A stretch of DNA of 14,564 nt from Acidobacteriota bacterium (GCA_021827255.1 JAKAWO010000040.1:1-14564), one strand, 5' to 3'; positions 1 to 6,934 are shown, counted from the first letter of the stretch. A program made the numbers and translations. Notes: a model not told the origin generated them from the letters alone.

Positions 1-94
1 CTTTGCGTGAAACAGGCTTTTCAGTTATTCAGCGAACTTCTGACTCAGGACACTCCTCGACCGGCTCGTCTCGCGAGCTAGGCTATATTATGAG

Positions 95-108
95 TGGAAC
101 CGGTTCCA
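95..108. promoter_or_regulatory. LacI/GalR-type operator palindrome
   Basis: The sequence TGGAACCGGTTCCA is a perfect 14-bp palindrome with the central AACCGGTT typical of operators bound by LacI-family repressors. On the minus strand it falls between a possible -35 (TTGTCC, 116-111) and a possible -10 (CATAAT, 91-86), with a 19-base spacer. It would then repress a leftward gene lying outside the window. No LacI-family gene is visible here, so the assignment rests on the site alone. Confidence 0.4.
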
Positions 109-211
109 ATTGGACAAATGGGACGTCTGCGACACTTTTCTGCATTTGTTTATAAATTATTGATTGTAATATGGTTATATGAATAATTCGATTACAAATT
201 TACAGGTTTTT

Positions 212-227
212 TGGCATTTGTGTGGCA
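212..227 (+). promoter_or_regulatory. Sigma-54-like -24/-12 promoter element
   Basis: TGGCAT, five bases, then TGGCA matches the RpoN consensus TGGCAC-N5-TTGCA at all but two positions and keeps the diagnostic GG-N10-GC (213-214 and 225-226). Transcription would start near 238-240 and run rightward. The only thing downstream on that strand is the antisense of the REC-PilZ gene, so it would yield a small or antisense RNA. It may be a chance match. Confidence 0.3.
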
Positions 228-346
228 TTTGGATACACCGCGTAAGATTTACCTTGCCCCCCTTTTCACTGCTCCGCCGGCCTTCAGTGTCATCCTCCGA
301 CCCCAGCCTGGCGCTGAGTTGCGGCTGGCGCAGGGCGAACCATGGT

Positions 347-1030
347 TCAGTCCTTGAGGTTGCCGATGATGTACTGCCGAATCGCTGCCAGGTCGCTATC
401 GCTGAGACGACCAAAATGGACGGCGATGCGCCCGCTCGCGTCATGCCGAAGTACGGCGCCCGCCGGCTTGAGCGTCGTTCCAACCCCGGGGATATTGAAT
501 TCTACTTCCACCGGCTCGCCCAGGCGGATCTCGCCCGAGACTTCCGCGAGCAAGCCGCCTTCTCCAATGTTGACGGTGACGCCGGGGTAATAATGCCCGC
601 CGGCCTTCACCTTGACCGGTGTTCGCAGCGGCAGGCGGGAGCGTCGCCGCCTTTCCATCAGCATAGGGCCGCGAAGAATTCTGATCAAACCCGCCAGACG
701 GTCGGGGCTGACCGGCTTGGTTAGGAAGATCGAGATTCCCGCCCGGAAAGCTCTGCGCATCGTCCCCACGTCGTTCGCGTCCGCGATCATAACGATGGGC
801 GCTGTGGCGCTGCTGGTGGAATTGCGGATGGCCTCCGTCAGCTCGAAACCGTCCACTCCCAGCATGCCGCCCTCCAGCAAAAAGCCGTCGAAGCGCTCGG
901 TCTTCAGCCGCTCGAGGGCGTGCCGTCCGTCCTGCACGAGCAGGACCTCGATCCCCAGCGGTTCGACCGTCGCCTTGATGGCTCGCAGCGCCGCCGGCTC
1001 ATCGTCCACCACCATGATCCTCAGTGGCAT
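347..1030 (-). CDS. Receiver-PilZ protein with degenerate phosphorylation site
   Basis: 227-residue two-domain protein. The N-terminal half (about 3-120) is a response-regulator receiver: acidic pocket D9-D10-E11 and conserved K105 are present, but the phospho-acceptor position is E53 (in FLLEGG) and the usual Thr/Ser switch position is A83. The C-terminal half (about 125-222) is a PilZ domain with the arginine-rich RxxxR (R128/R132) and an N154-x-G-x-x-G159 motif, close to the c-di-GMP-binding (D/N)xSxxG. From family knowledge it should bind c-di-GMP; from the substitutions, phosphorylation control looks lost. The start is the ATG at 1030, preceded by GGACGAGGAG; upstream in-frame codons overlap the previous gene and lack homology. 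It lies 31 bases downstream of the HD-GYP gene, so the two are probably co-transcribed. The 3' end sits on a palindrome, GAACCATGGTTC (337-348). Confidence 0.88.
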   Translation of the reverse strand: MPLRIMVVDDEPAALRAIKATVEPLGIEVLLVQDGRHALERLKTERFDGFLLEGGMLGVDGFELTEAIRNSTSSATAPIVMIADANDVGTMRRAFRAGISIFLTKPVSPDRLAGLIRILRGPMLMERRRRSRLPLRTPVKVKAGGHYYPGVTVNIGEGGLLAEVSGEIRLGEPVEVEFNIPGVGTTLKPAGAVLRHDASGRIAVHFGRLSDSDLAAIRQYIIGNLKD

Positions 1031-1061
1031 CAATCTCCTCGTCCCCGCGCATACCCTCCGG

Positions 1062-2201
1062 CTAGTTGGGCCATTGCGTTCGGATTGGCAAAACGCCTTT
1101 CGCCGGGCTGCCCAGCGCGGTGATGGGCCCGCCGCGCAGCTTGGTGACTTCACTGCGGATTATCTCCCACGTGTCCTCCGGAAATGCCAGGAAGGCCCGC
1201 ACCACATCGGGATCGAATTGCCGGCCGGACTCTCGAACGATTTCTTCCCGCGCCGCGGAAAAGGGCAAGGCCTTGCGATACGGGCGGTCGGAGGTCATCG
1301 CGTCCAAAGTGTCCGACACCGCGAAAATGCGCGCCCCCAGCGGGATTTCCTCGCCCATCATGCCTTGCGGGTATCCTGTCCCATCGTATCGCTCCTGGTG
1401 GGCGAGCACGATCTCCGCCGCTGCCGCTAGAAACGGAATTCGGCTCACCAGCTCGTAGCCGATCCTGACGTGCGTCTGCATAACGGAAGTTTCCTCCGGA
1501 GCCAGCTTTCCCTCCTTCAGCAGAATCGAGTCCGGGATGCCGATCTTGCCGATGTCGTGGAGGTAAGCGCCGCGCGTGATGGTTTTCAACTGTTCACTGT
1601 TGCATCCCATGGCGCCGGCAATTTCCAGGCAATAGAGACTGACTCGCCGGGAGTGGCCGGCGGTTTCTGTATCGCGCAGGTCGAGCGCCGCTCCGAGCGC
1701 TTCGAGCGTGTCGTCGTAGGTCTGCTCGACGCGCCGCATGGCGGCTTTCAGTTGCTGGGTGCGCTGTTCCACCAGATCCTCGAGCTGGCTGCGGTATTTC
1801 TCCAGCTCCGCCTCCATCCTTTTTTTCTCGATGGCGCGTTGAACGCTGCCCACTACGCCGTCGAGGTTGAAAGGCTTAATCAGGTAATCATCCGCTCCCC
1901 CTTTCATCGCTTCCACTCCAACGCGGACATCGTCCTCGCCGGTCGCCATCAGGAACGCCACCCGGGGATGACGTTGCGACGCCTCTTTCAACAGCTCCAG
2001 CCCGGTCATTCCCGGCATCTTCAGGTCGGAAACGACCGCATCATATTTTTCTCGGCGCAGACACTCGAGAGCCTCCTCCGCGCTCGAGCACCCGCGCCAG
2101 TTGAACCCACGGCTCTCCAACTTTTCTCCCAGCAATTCCCAGATGGAAGGTTCATCGTCCACGATCAGCACCCGCGCCTTGCCGTTTTGCTTTTCCATCA
2201 T
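1062..2201 (-). CDS. REC-HD-GYP response regulator, c-di-GMP phosphodiesterase
   Basis: 379-residue RpfG-like protein. Receiver at about 9-125 with D15-D16-E17, phospho-acceptor D59, T87 and K109, all canonical. A charged helical linker (about 125-160) leads to an HD-GYP domain (about 160-345) with H183, the H215-D216-x-G-K motif, H244, H268-Q269-E270 and the DGTGYP signature (273-278). The family hydrolyses c-di-GMP at a two- or three-metal centre. The second His of the usual HHE is Gln here, a variant that may alter metal number. Tandem ATG codons at 2201 and 2198 follow GTGGGGAT, a reasonable ribosome site; an in-frame GTG at 2213 is also possible. The last 25 residues after the domain are unremarkable. 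It lies upstream of the REC-PilZ gene by 31 bases, so one phosphorelay output and one c-di-GMP sensor are likely made together. Confidence 0.93.
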   Translation of the reverse strand: MMEKQNGKARVLIVDDEPSIWELLGEKLESRGFNWRGCSSAEEALECLRREKYDAVVSDLKMPGMTGLELLKEASQRHPRVAFLMATGEDDVRVGVEAMKGGADDYLIKPFNLDGVVGSVQRAIEKKRMEAELEKYRSQLEDLVEQRTQQLKAAMRRVEQTYDDTLEALGAALDLRDTETAGHSRRVSLYCLEIAGAMGCNSEQLKTITRGAYLHDIGKIGIPDSILLKEGKLAPEETSVMQTHVRIGYELVSRIPFLAAAAEIVLAHQERYDGTGYPQGMMGEEIPLGARIFAVSDTLDAMTSDRPYRKALPFSAAREEIVRESGRQFDPDVVRAFLAFPEDTWEIIRSEVTKLRGGPITALGSPAKGVLPIRTQWPN

Positions 2202-2282
2202 AACGATCCCCACGGAATCTATCCCCGGATTTTCAGCCGCCGTTCGTCAGACCCTCCACGCGCCGCCGTGGCGGAGCATCCA

Positions 2283-2308
2283 GGGTGGGCGAACGAAAGA
2301 CGCCACCC
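2283..2308. other. Intergenic hairpin between aldehyde dehydrogenase and HD-GYP genes
   Basis: GGGTGG (2283-2288), one bulged G, then CG pairs with CG and CCACCC (2301-2308) around a nine-base loop. It lies in the 259-base gap between the dehydrogenase stop and the HD-GYP start. No T-run follows on either strand, so it is not a classical terminator. It could attenuate or end the upstream transcript and would split the minus-strand array into two units. Confidence 0.3.
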
Positions 2309-2460
2309 CTCTGCTATCTCTGCTATCGGTTGTTCGCCAGATTTGCGTTAGAGGTTTGAAGAGCCCGCTCAGATTAGAAAACTTTGAGGCCTGAAGGATC
2401 GCTCCCTGGGGCGGGATGGCCGAGCGCGGGGCTGAGAGGAGCGAGGCAGATTGCGCGGCG

Positions 2461-4251
2461 CTAAACCAGCACGAAGATCTCTCGGGCCCCGCCGAGGTCG
2501 CGCGCCGACGGCGTAACGATGGTACGGGAAGTGATATAGATCTTTTCGCCCTGACGGAGGGCGCGGCGGACATCCTCTTCGCAAACGAAATCCACTGAAG
2601 GAGGCGCGGCAGACAAATCGCTGGGGGCAACAGGATTGGAGCTAGCCTCGCGTGAAGCGGCCGAAGCGGCATCCGAAGCCGAGCTCGCCGATGGAGAGGC
2701 TGGCGCCGCGTTCGCTGAGCGTCCTCGTGTGCTGAGGAATCGCTCCACCAGCCGGGCGATTTCCTGCCGCTCAATCTCCGAGCCTTCCGGCTTCCCAGGG
2801 CGCGAGGCGGGCTCGGCCGCGGCGGAGGGAGCGATCAAGATAGCTTCTGGTTTGGCTTTGGAATGTGCTAAACCGTCAGCCATCTCCGACGCGGGCAGCG
2901 TTGTCACCGCGCGTCGCTCCCAGGCCAATCGCTTGATGTTGATCAGATGCAGCGGGGAAAGATTGTCGGAAGTGATGTTCCCTCCCGGCGTGCCGCAGCC
3001 GAGCGACATGGAAGGGAACAATCGGGTCGAATAACCGATTGAACCGTGCGGCGCGGGGGTGTTGACGACCAGTCGGAAAGCGGGCAGTTCGAGCGCCATC
3101 GCCCGCGCCACTTCTTCATCCGCCGCGTGGAGCGCCATCGTATGCCCCATGCCGCCGAATTCGAGCAGCTTGCGGCAGACCTCAAGGCCCTCGCGCCAGT
3201 CTTTCACGACGCAGAAGGAAAGCACTGGCGAGAGCTTTTCCGCCGATAGAGGATGGTCGCGCCCGACGCCTTCCAAAGGGGCGATCAAGGCTCGTTTGCC
3301 GCTGGGGATGGAAAAGCCGGCGGCCCGGGCGATGGTTTCCGCCTGCTGGCCGACCATTTTCGCGTTGACCCGGAAGCTGGGAAGAATAAGGACTCGGGCG
3401 ACCGCGCGAGACTGCTCGGGCGACAGGAAGACACCGCCTTGACGCTCGGCCTCGGCCCGAACCTGGTCCGCGATCCCCTGGTCCACCACCATGTGCTGCT
3501 CGGAAGAGCAGATGGTTCCATTATCAAAACACTTTCCGTGCAGAATGTCGGCGACGGCTTTGACGACGTTGGCCGAACTGTGGATATAAGCGGGAACGTT
3601 GCCCGGTCCGACGCCGAGCGCCGGTTTGCCGGAGCTGTACGCGGCGCGCACCAAGCCGGCGCCTCCGGTCGCCAGGATGATGGCGGTCTTGGGATGGCGC
3701 ATCAATTCTTCCGTCGCCTCGCTGGTCACCAAGGTGATGCAGCCGATCGAGCCTTCCGGCGCCCCGGCTTGGCGCGCCGCTTCCTCCATCACGCGGCAGG
3801 TTTCGGCGATGCACCCAACGGCGGACGGGTGCGGGCTCATCACAATCGAGTTGCGGCCTTTCAGGGCAATCAACGCTTTGAAGATGGCCGTCGAGGTGGG
3901 ATTCGTGCAGGGGATGATCGCCGCCACCACACCCGCCGGAACGGCGATTTCCACAATTCCGTTTTCAACGTCCTCACGCACAATACCCGCGGTTTTCAGA
4001 TTCTTGATGGCGTTGTAAACGTCACGGGCGCTGAAAAGGTTTTTCTCCACCTTATCGGCGACCACGCCGTAGGTGGTTTCCTCAACCGCCAGGCGGGCGA
4101 GCGGCTCCGCGCTGCGGCGGGCCGCTTCTGCCATGGCCGCGACGACGGCATCGGCCTGCGCCTGGGAAAAACGCGCCAGGACTTTTGAGGCTTCCGCTGC
4201 CTTCTCAATCAGGCGGCGAACCTGCTGGATGGATTCAAGGTCGCGGTCCAT
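2461..4251 (-). CDS. CoA-acylating aldehyde dehydrogenase, microcompartment-type, with C-terminal targeting tail
   Basis: 596 residues. The first ~447 form an acylating aldehyde dehydrogenase like EutE/PduP and the N-terminal half of AdhE: NPTSTAIFKA (117-126), ATGGAG (194-199), FDNGTICSSEQ with catalytic C248, and a GCGTPGGN segment near the end of the domain. It would oxidise an aldehyde with NAD+ and CoA to acyl-CoA. Usual length is 450-480, so about 149 residues are extra. The extra part has three pieces: an amphipathic helix at 491-510 (IARLVERFL) resembling microcompartment encapsulation peptides, an Ala/Ser/Pro linker (511-551), and a 44-residue end (553-596) with TPSARDLG, similar from memory to the N-terminus of EutT (LTPSAREL). 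The BMC-H shell gene lies 89 bases upstream. The ATG start at 4251 has no clear ribosome site; a TTG at 4278 is the alternative. Confidence 0.92.
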   Translation of the reverse strand: MDRDLESIQQVRRLIEKAAEASKVLARFSQAQADAVVAAMAEAARRSAEPLARLAVEETTYGVVADKVEKNLFSARDVYNAIKNLKTAGIVREDVENGIVEIAVPAGVVAAIIPCTNPTSTAIFKALIALKGRNSIVMSPHPSAVGCIAETCRVMEEAARQAGAPEGSIGCITLVTSEATEELMRHPKTAIILATGGAGLVRAAYSSGKPALGVGPGNVPAYIHSSANVVKAVADILHGKCFDNGTICSSEQHMVVDQGIADQVRAEAERQGGVFLSPEQSRAVARVLILPSFRVNAKMVGQQAETIARAAGFSIPSGKRALIAPLEGVGRDHPLSAEKLSPVLSFCVVKDWREGLEVCRKLLEFGGMGHTMALHAADEEVARAMALELPAFRLVVNTPAPHGSIGYSTRLFPSMSLGCGTPGGNITSDNLSPLHLINIKRLAWERRAVTTLPASEMADGLAHSKAKPEAILIAPSAAAEPASRPGKPEGSEIERQEIARLVERFLSTRGRSANAAPASPSASSASDAASAASREASSNPVAPSDLSAAPPSVDFVCEEDVRRALRQGEKIYITSRTIVTPSARDLGGAREIFVLV

Positions 4252-4260
4252 AAGACAATG

Positions 4261-4343
4261 ACGAGTGGCAAGTGGCAAGCGACGAGTGAAAGGACTTGGC
4301 TAACCGACCAAGGCGCCGGCCACTCGTCACCCCTCACTTGTCA
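4261..4343. repeat. Intergenic direct and inverted repeat cluster (REP-like)
   Basis: The gap between the shell-protein gene and the dehydrogenase is built of short related words. ACGAGTG occurs at 4261-4267 and 4282-4288, AGTGGCA is tandem at 4264-4277, and CACTCGTC (4321-4328) is the exact inverse of GACGAGTG (4281-4288). Inside that 8-bp outer stem is a second stem, CTTGG (4295-4299) with CCAAG (4308-4312). The folded RNA would sit just before the dehydrogenase start. It may be a mobile intergenic repeat, an mRNA processing site or both. Confidence 0.5.
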
Positions 4344-4625
4344 CTGCTTTTTGCCGCCAGACAGGATCTTCTCCGCTTCTTCGTGGGGACGCGGGATCAC
4401 GTGGACGCTGACCAGCTCGCCGACGCGGCGGGCGGCAGCGGCGCCGGCATCGGTGGCGGCCTTGACGGCTCCCACGTCGCCCCGGACCATCACGGTGACG
4501 TAACCCGCGCCAATGTACTCCTTGCCGATCAGCACCACATTGGCGGCTTTGACCATCGCGTCAGCCGCTTCGATCGCGGCCACCAAGCCGCGCGTTTCAA
4601 TCATTCCCAGGGCTTCACGATTCAT
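4341..4625 (-). CDS. BMC-H bacterial microcompartment shell protein
   Basis: 94-residue single BMC domain, the usual size for hexameric shell proteins of the PduA/EutM/CcmK type. It opens with the family signature ALGMIETRG (5-13) and EAADAMVKAA (19-28). The pore loop reads Y37-I-G-A-G41, close to the KIGSG pore of PduA. It continues with VTVMVRGDVGAVKAATDAG, nearly identical in pattern to propanediol and ethanolamine shell proteins. Six copies form a hexamer tile of the protein shell, the pore letting small polar metabolites through. The ATG at 4625 is preceded by CGAGGAG at good spacing. It is followed by the acylating aldehyde dehydrogenase, its expected cargo. No pentamer (EutN/CcmL) or trimer gene lies in the window, so other shell parts must be elsewhere. 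Confidence 0.97.
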   Translation of the reverse strand: MNREALGMIETRGLVAAIEAADAMVKAANVVLIGKEYIGAGYVTVMVRGDVGAVKAATDAGAAAARRVGELVSVHVIPRPHEEAEKILSGGKKQ

Positions 4626-4698
4626 ATCCAGTCTCCTCGCTCGAACTCGAGCGCCGTTGAAGCTAACACGATTACTGAGAGGGTGCAAGGCTTCGGGC

Positions 4699-5760
4699 TC
4701 AGGCCGGAATGCCTTCGCCCGCCAGCGCGATGTTGTCGCGGGTGGTGTTTTTGACGACGTACATCGCCTCGTCGGCGAGGTGCAAAAGCTCCTTGCGAGT
4801 GCGGGCATCCTGGGGGAAGGTCGCGACTCCAAAGCTCGCGGTCACGCGGATATTCAGCCCCTCTTCGGCGAAGAAGACCTTGGAGTTCAGCAAGTCCCGC
4901 ACGCGGCGGACCACCAGCAAAGCGTTCTGCTTTGAAGTTTGCGGCAGCAGCACGACAAACTCATCGCCGCCGTAACGGAAGGCATAGTCAATCAGGCGCA
5001 AGTTGCCCTTGATGAGGTCGCCGATCATCCACAGGAGCTTCGAGCCGACCAGATGCCCATGATGGTCATTGACCAGCTTGAAGTGGTCGAGGTCAATAAA
5101 GATGACCGAGAACTCGTAGTTATAGCGCGACGAGCGGTAGATCTCCGCGTCGAGCACCAACTTCAGGTGGCGCGCGTTATAGAGAGCCGTGCAATCGTCG
5201 GTGATCGTCAGCTCATGGATGAGCTGAACGTAGCGGGCGTTTTCCAGAGCGATGGCGGCGTAATCGGCCAAGTTTTTCAGCATCGGAATATCTTCCTCAC
5301 GGAAGCTGCCCTTGTTGAGGCAGTTGACCAGTTCGATCACTCCCAGCACCCGCTCGCGCCCCTTGATCGGCACGCAAACGATGGAGCGCGTCTCCCCTTG
5401 GGTGATCTCGTCGAATTTACGGCTGAAGCGGGGATCGCGGCTGGCGTCTGCGATCAGCACCGGCTCAGCGTGCAAAGCGGCCCAGCCCGCAACGCCCTCG
5501 CCCAGCTTCAGGCGAACGTCCTTGAGTTTGTTCGCCCCGTTGCCAATGGCGATCTCGAAGTGCAACTCCTGAGTGTTCTCGTCCAGCATGAGCAGCGACC
5601 AGGTGTCCGGCTGAAGAAAGTCGCTGATCTTCTCCATGATCGTCTGAAGTATCTTTTGCAAATCGAGCGTGGACGCCAGCGCCTTGCCCACTTCGTGGAA
5701 AAGCGAGAGCCTCTCGATTTGTCTCCTCAGCTCTGCAACTTCCTCGTCGCGGTGCGCCAT
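4699..5760 (-). CDS. GAF-GGDEF diguanylate cyclase
   Basis: 353 residues. A short N-terminal helix (about 5-20) leads into a GAF sensor domain (about 20-180), then a GGDEF domain (about 185-350). The active-site motif GGDEF (264-268) is intact and an inhibitory RxxD site (R255-L-I-D258) lies five residues before it, so the enzyme should convert two GTP to c-di-GMP with product inhibition. No membrane segment is seen, so it should be cytosolic and sense a small ligand or redox signal through GAF. The ATG at 5760 follows CAGGGACTAA. The shell-protein gene starts 73 bases downstream on the same strand with no obvious terminator between, so co-transcription with the microcompartment genes is possible. 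A promoter candidate lies at 5802-5830. Confidence 0.95.
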   Translation of the reverse strand: MAHRDEEVAELRRQIERLSLFHEVGKALASTLDLQKILQTIMEKISDFLQPDTWSLLMLDENTQELHFEIAIGNGANKLKDVRLKLGEGVAGWAALHAEPVLIADASRDPRFSRKFDEITQGETRSIVCVPIKGRERVLGVIELVNCLNKGSFREEDIPMLKNLADYAAIALENARYVQLIHELTITDDCTALYNARHLKLVLDAEIYRSSRYNYEFSVIFIDLDHFKLVNDHHGHLVGSKLLWMIGDLIKGNLRLIDYAFRYGGDEFVVLLPQTSKQNALLVVRRVRDLLNSKVFFAEEGLNIRVTASFGVATFPQDARTRKELLHLADEAMYVVKNTTRDNIALAGEGIPA

Positions 5761-5801
5761 TTAGTCCCTGGCCTGTCCGGAGATCCCTACCGATGTGACC
5801 A

Positions 5802-5830
5802 CTATTAAACCATTAGCCGCCGGTTTTCAA
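5802..5830 (-). promoter_or_regulatory. Candidate promoter for the GGDEF gene
   Basis: On the minus strand TTGAAA (5830-5825) is followed by overlapping -10 candidates: TTTAAT (5809-5804, spacer 15) and TAATAG (5807-5802, spacer 17). The start codon is about 40 bases further. Match to the sigma-70 consensus is moderate. Confidence 0.4.
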
Positions 5831-5938
5831 CTCTTTTCGGAGGGCGGCGCCTGCTGCGTCCTCAACCTTAGGCCCTCCCGAGCGGCGGTCCTTCCCGGCT
5901 GTGGGCGGATTACGGTCGCCACCTTGGGTGCAAGGCAA

Positions 5939-5968
5939 TTGACACCCCTCGCCCGCGGGCAATAATAT
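5939..5968 (+). promoter_or_regulatory. Sigma-70-like promoter of the rodZ-like gene
   Basis: A perfect -35 TTGACA (5939-5944), an 18-base spacer and TAATAT (5963-5968) predict a transcript starting near 5975. That leaves a leader of about 35 bases before the ATG at 6010 and rules out the in-frame GTG at 5977, which would lie at the very 5' end. Confidence 0.6.
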
Positions 5969-6009
5969 CAGGAAAGGTGCCCAAGCGGGCATTTCTCCGA
6001 GAGAGAACG

Positions 6010-6840
6010 ATGAGCTCGTTCGGCGAGAACCTGCGGCGGGAACGGGAAATGCGCGGTGTCACGCTTGAGGAGATTTCCGCTGCCACCAAGATCAGCGTCC
6101 GTTTCCTTGCATGTGTTGAAAATGAGGACTTTTCCAAACTGCCGGGCGGCATCTTTGCGCGCAGCTTCATCCGCTCTTACGGACGCTATCTAGGCTTGGA
6201 CGAGGAAGCACTCTTGGCTGAGTTCCAGCAAGCGATGCGGGGCCGGGGCGAGCAAGACATCAGCCACTTCGCCATCCTGCGCCCGCTCCCGGCAGAAAAA
6301 AAGGCCTCTCGGACGGCGCGAATTGGCCTGCCGCTCGTGGTGATTCTGCTGCTCGTGGCCGGCTATGCCATTTGGCGTCATTCTCGCCTTGCGCCGTTGC
6401 CAGGCTTGAGCGCGGTCACGGCGCTTCCCAAGGCTGTCGCCTCCCCCGCCACGGCGACAGCGCCGGCGGCTGCGGCTTCATCCGGCGGGGCAGGCGCCTC
6501 GGCCAACAACGGCGCCGAGTCTGGCGATGGTTCAGCAGCCCAAGCGGCTTCATCCGCGTCGAGCGCCGTAGCCGATCAGAGTGGCCTCAACCTGCAAATC
6601 GCAGCCGCCGAGCGCTCTTGGGTGACGGTGAGCGCGGATGGCGTGACCGTCTTTCAGGGCATTCTTCACGCGAACGACGTTAAGACCTTCCACGCCACAA
6701 AGGATTTTGACGTTTTGACCGGAAATGCTCAAGGCGTCATTCTGACCTTAAATGGCCAAACGCTAAAGCCGATGGGACAGGAAGGCGAGGTCAAGTCAGT
6801 TCATCTGACCCGCAAAAACCTCTCCCAACCTGCACCCTGA
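6010..6840 (+). CDS. rodZ: RodZ-like cytoskeletal/HTH membrane protein
   Basis: 276 residues with the classic layout of the family. An N-terminal cytoplasmic helix-turn-helix of the RodZ type (about 4-75; LRREREMRGVTLEEISAATKIS, then the PGGIFARSFIRSYGRYLGLD stretch) comes first. One membrane helix follows (104-122, IGLPLVVILLLVAGYAIW), then a long Ala/Ser/Gly-rich linker (about 140-195) and a C-terminal DUF4115-type beta domain (about 196-270). RodZ links MreB filaments to the cell-wall elongation machinery and keeps rod shape; some homologues act as regulators, so the exact role is inferred. Start at ATG 6010 with weak GAGAGA upstream and a good promoter at 5939-5968. Its stop abuts a strong ribosome site (AGGAGG, 6841-6846) for the next gene. 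Confidence 0.88.
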   Translation: MSSFGENLRREREMRGVTLEEISAATKISVRFLACVENEDFSKLPGGIFARSFIRSYGRYLGLDEEALLAEFQQAMRGRGEQDISHFAILRPLPAEKKASRTARIGLPLVVILLLVAGYAIWRHSRLAPLPGLSAVTALPKAVASPATATAPAAAASSGGAGASANNGAESGDGSAAQAASSASSAVADQSGLNLQIAAAERSWVTVSADGVTVFQGILHANDVKTFHATKDFDVLTGNAQGVILTLNGQTLKPMGQEGEVKSVHLTRKNLSQPAP

Positions 6841-6859
6841 AGGAGGGGCTGCTCTGCTG
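6841..6859 (+). promoter_or_regulatory. Consensus Shine-Dalgarno pointing to CTG codons
   Basis: AGGAGG (6841-6846) immediately follows the rodZ stop. Seven bases later, in frame with the next gene, is CTG (6854), then a second CTG (6857). No ATG, GTG or TTG occurs in that frame between the upstream in-frame stop (6806) and the GTG at 6935. This suggests translation starts at CTG, 27 codons earlier than the first conventional start. Confidence 0.45.
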
Positions 6860-6934
6860 CGACTCGCTGACACGCTCCGCCAGGGCACGGCCCCGGAGGT
6901 CATCCGCCGGAAGGGGGCAGAGGGCAGCCTGCCG

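Larger units (their letters stand above)
1..346. other. AT-rich non-coding leader region
   Basis: No convincing gene lies here. Roughly 85-235 is much richer in A and T than the rest of the window. It contains a 14-bp operator-like palindrome (95-108), an inverted repeat TTGTAAT (164-170) with ATTACAA (191-197), and a sigma-54-like element (212-227). A 6-bp stem, CCAGCC (303-308) with GGCTGG (323-328), lies just beyond the stop of the minus-strand REC-PilZ gene. It has no T-run, so it is at best a weak terminator. Short reading frames crossing this region have no ribosome binding site and no recognisable protein character. Confidence 0.6.

Noticed and set aside
1031..1153. N-terminal extension of the REC-PilZ gene to an upstream start
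   Set aside because: The extra residues overlap the HD-GYP gene, are Arg/Ser-rich and unlike a receiver. ATG 1030 has a strong GAGGAG site and directly begins the receiver fold.
2283..2308. Rho-independent terminator
   Set aside because: The stem is reasonable but no T-run follows on either strand, so it is listed only as a hairpin.
4252..4278. TTG 4278 as start of the aldehyde dehydrogenase
   Set aside because: The nine added residues are encoded by the intergenic repeat words and there is no ribosome site before TTG. ATG 4251 better fits the family, though it too lacks a clear site.
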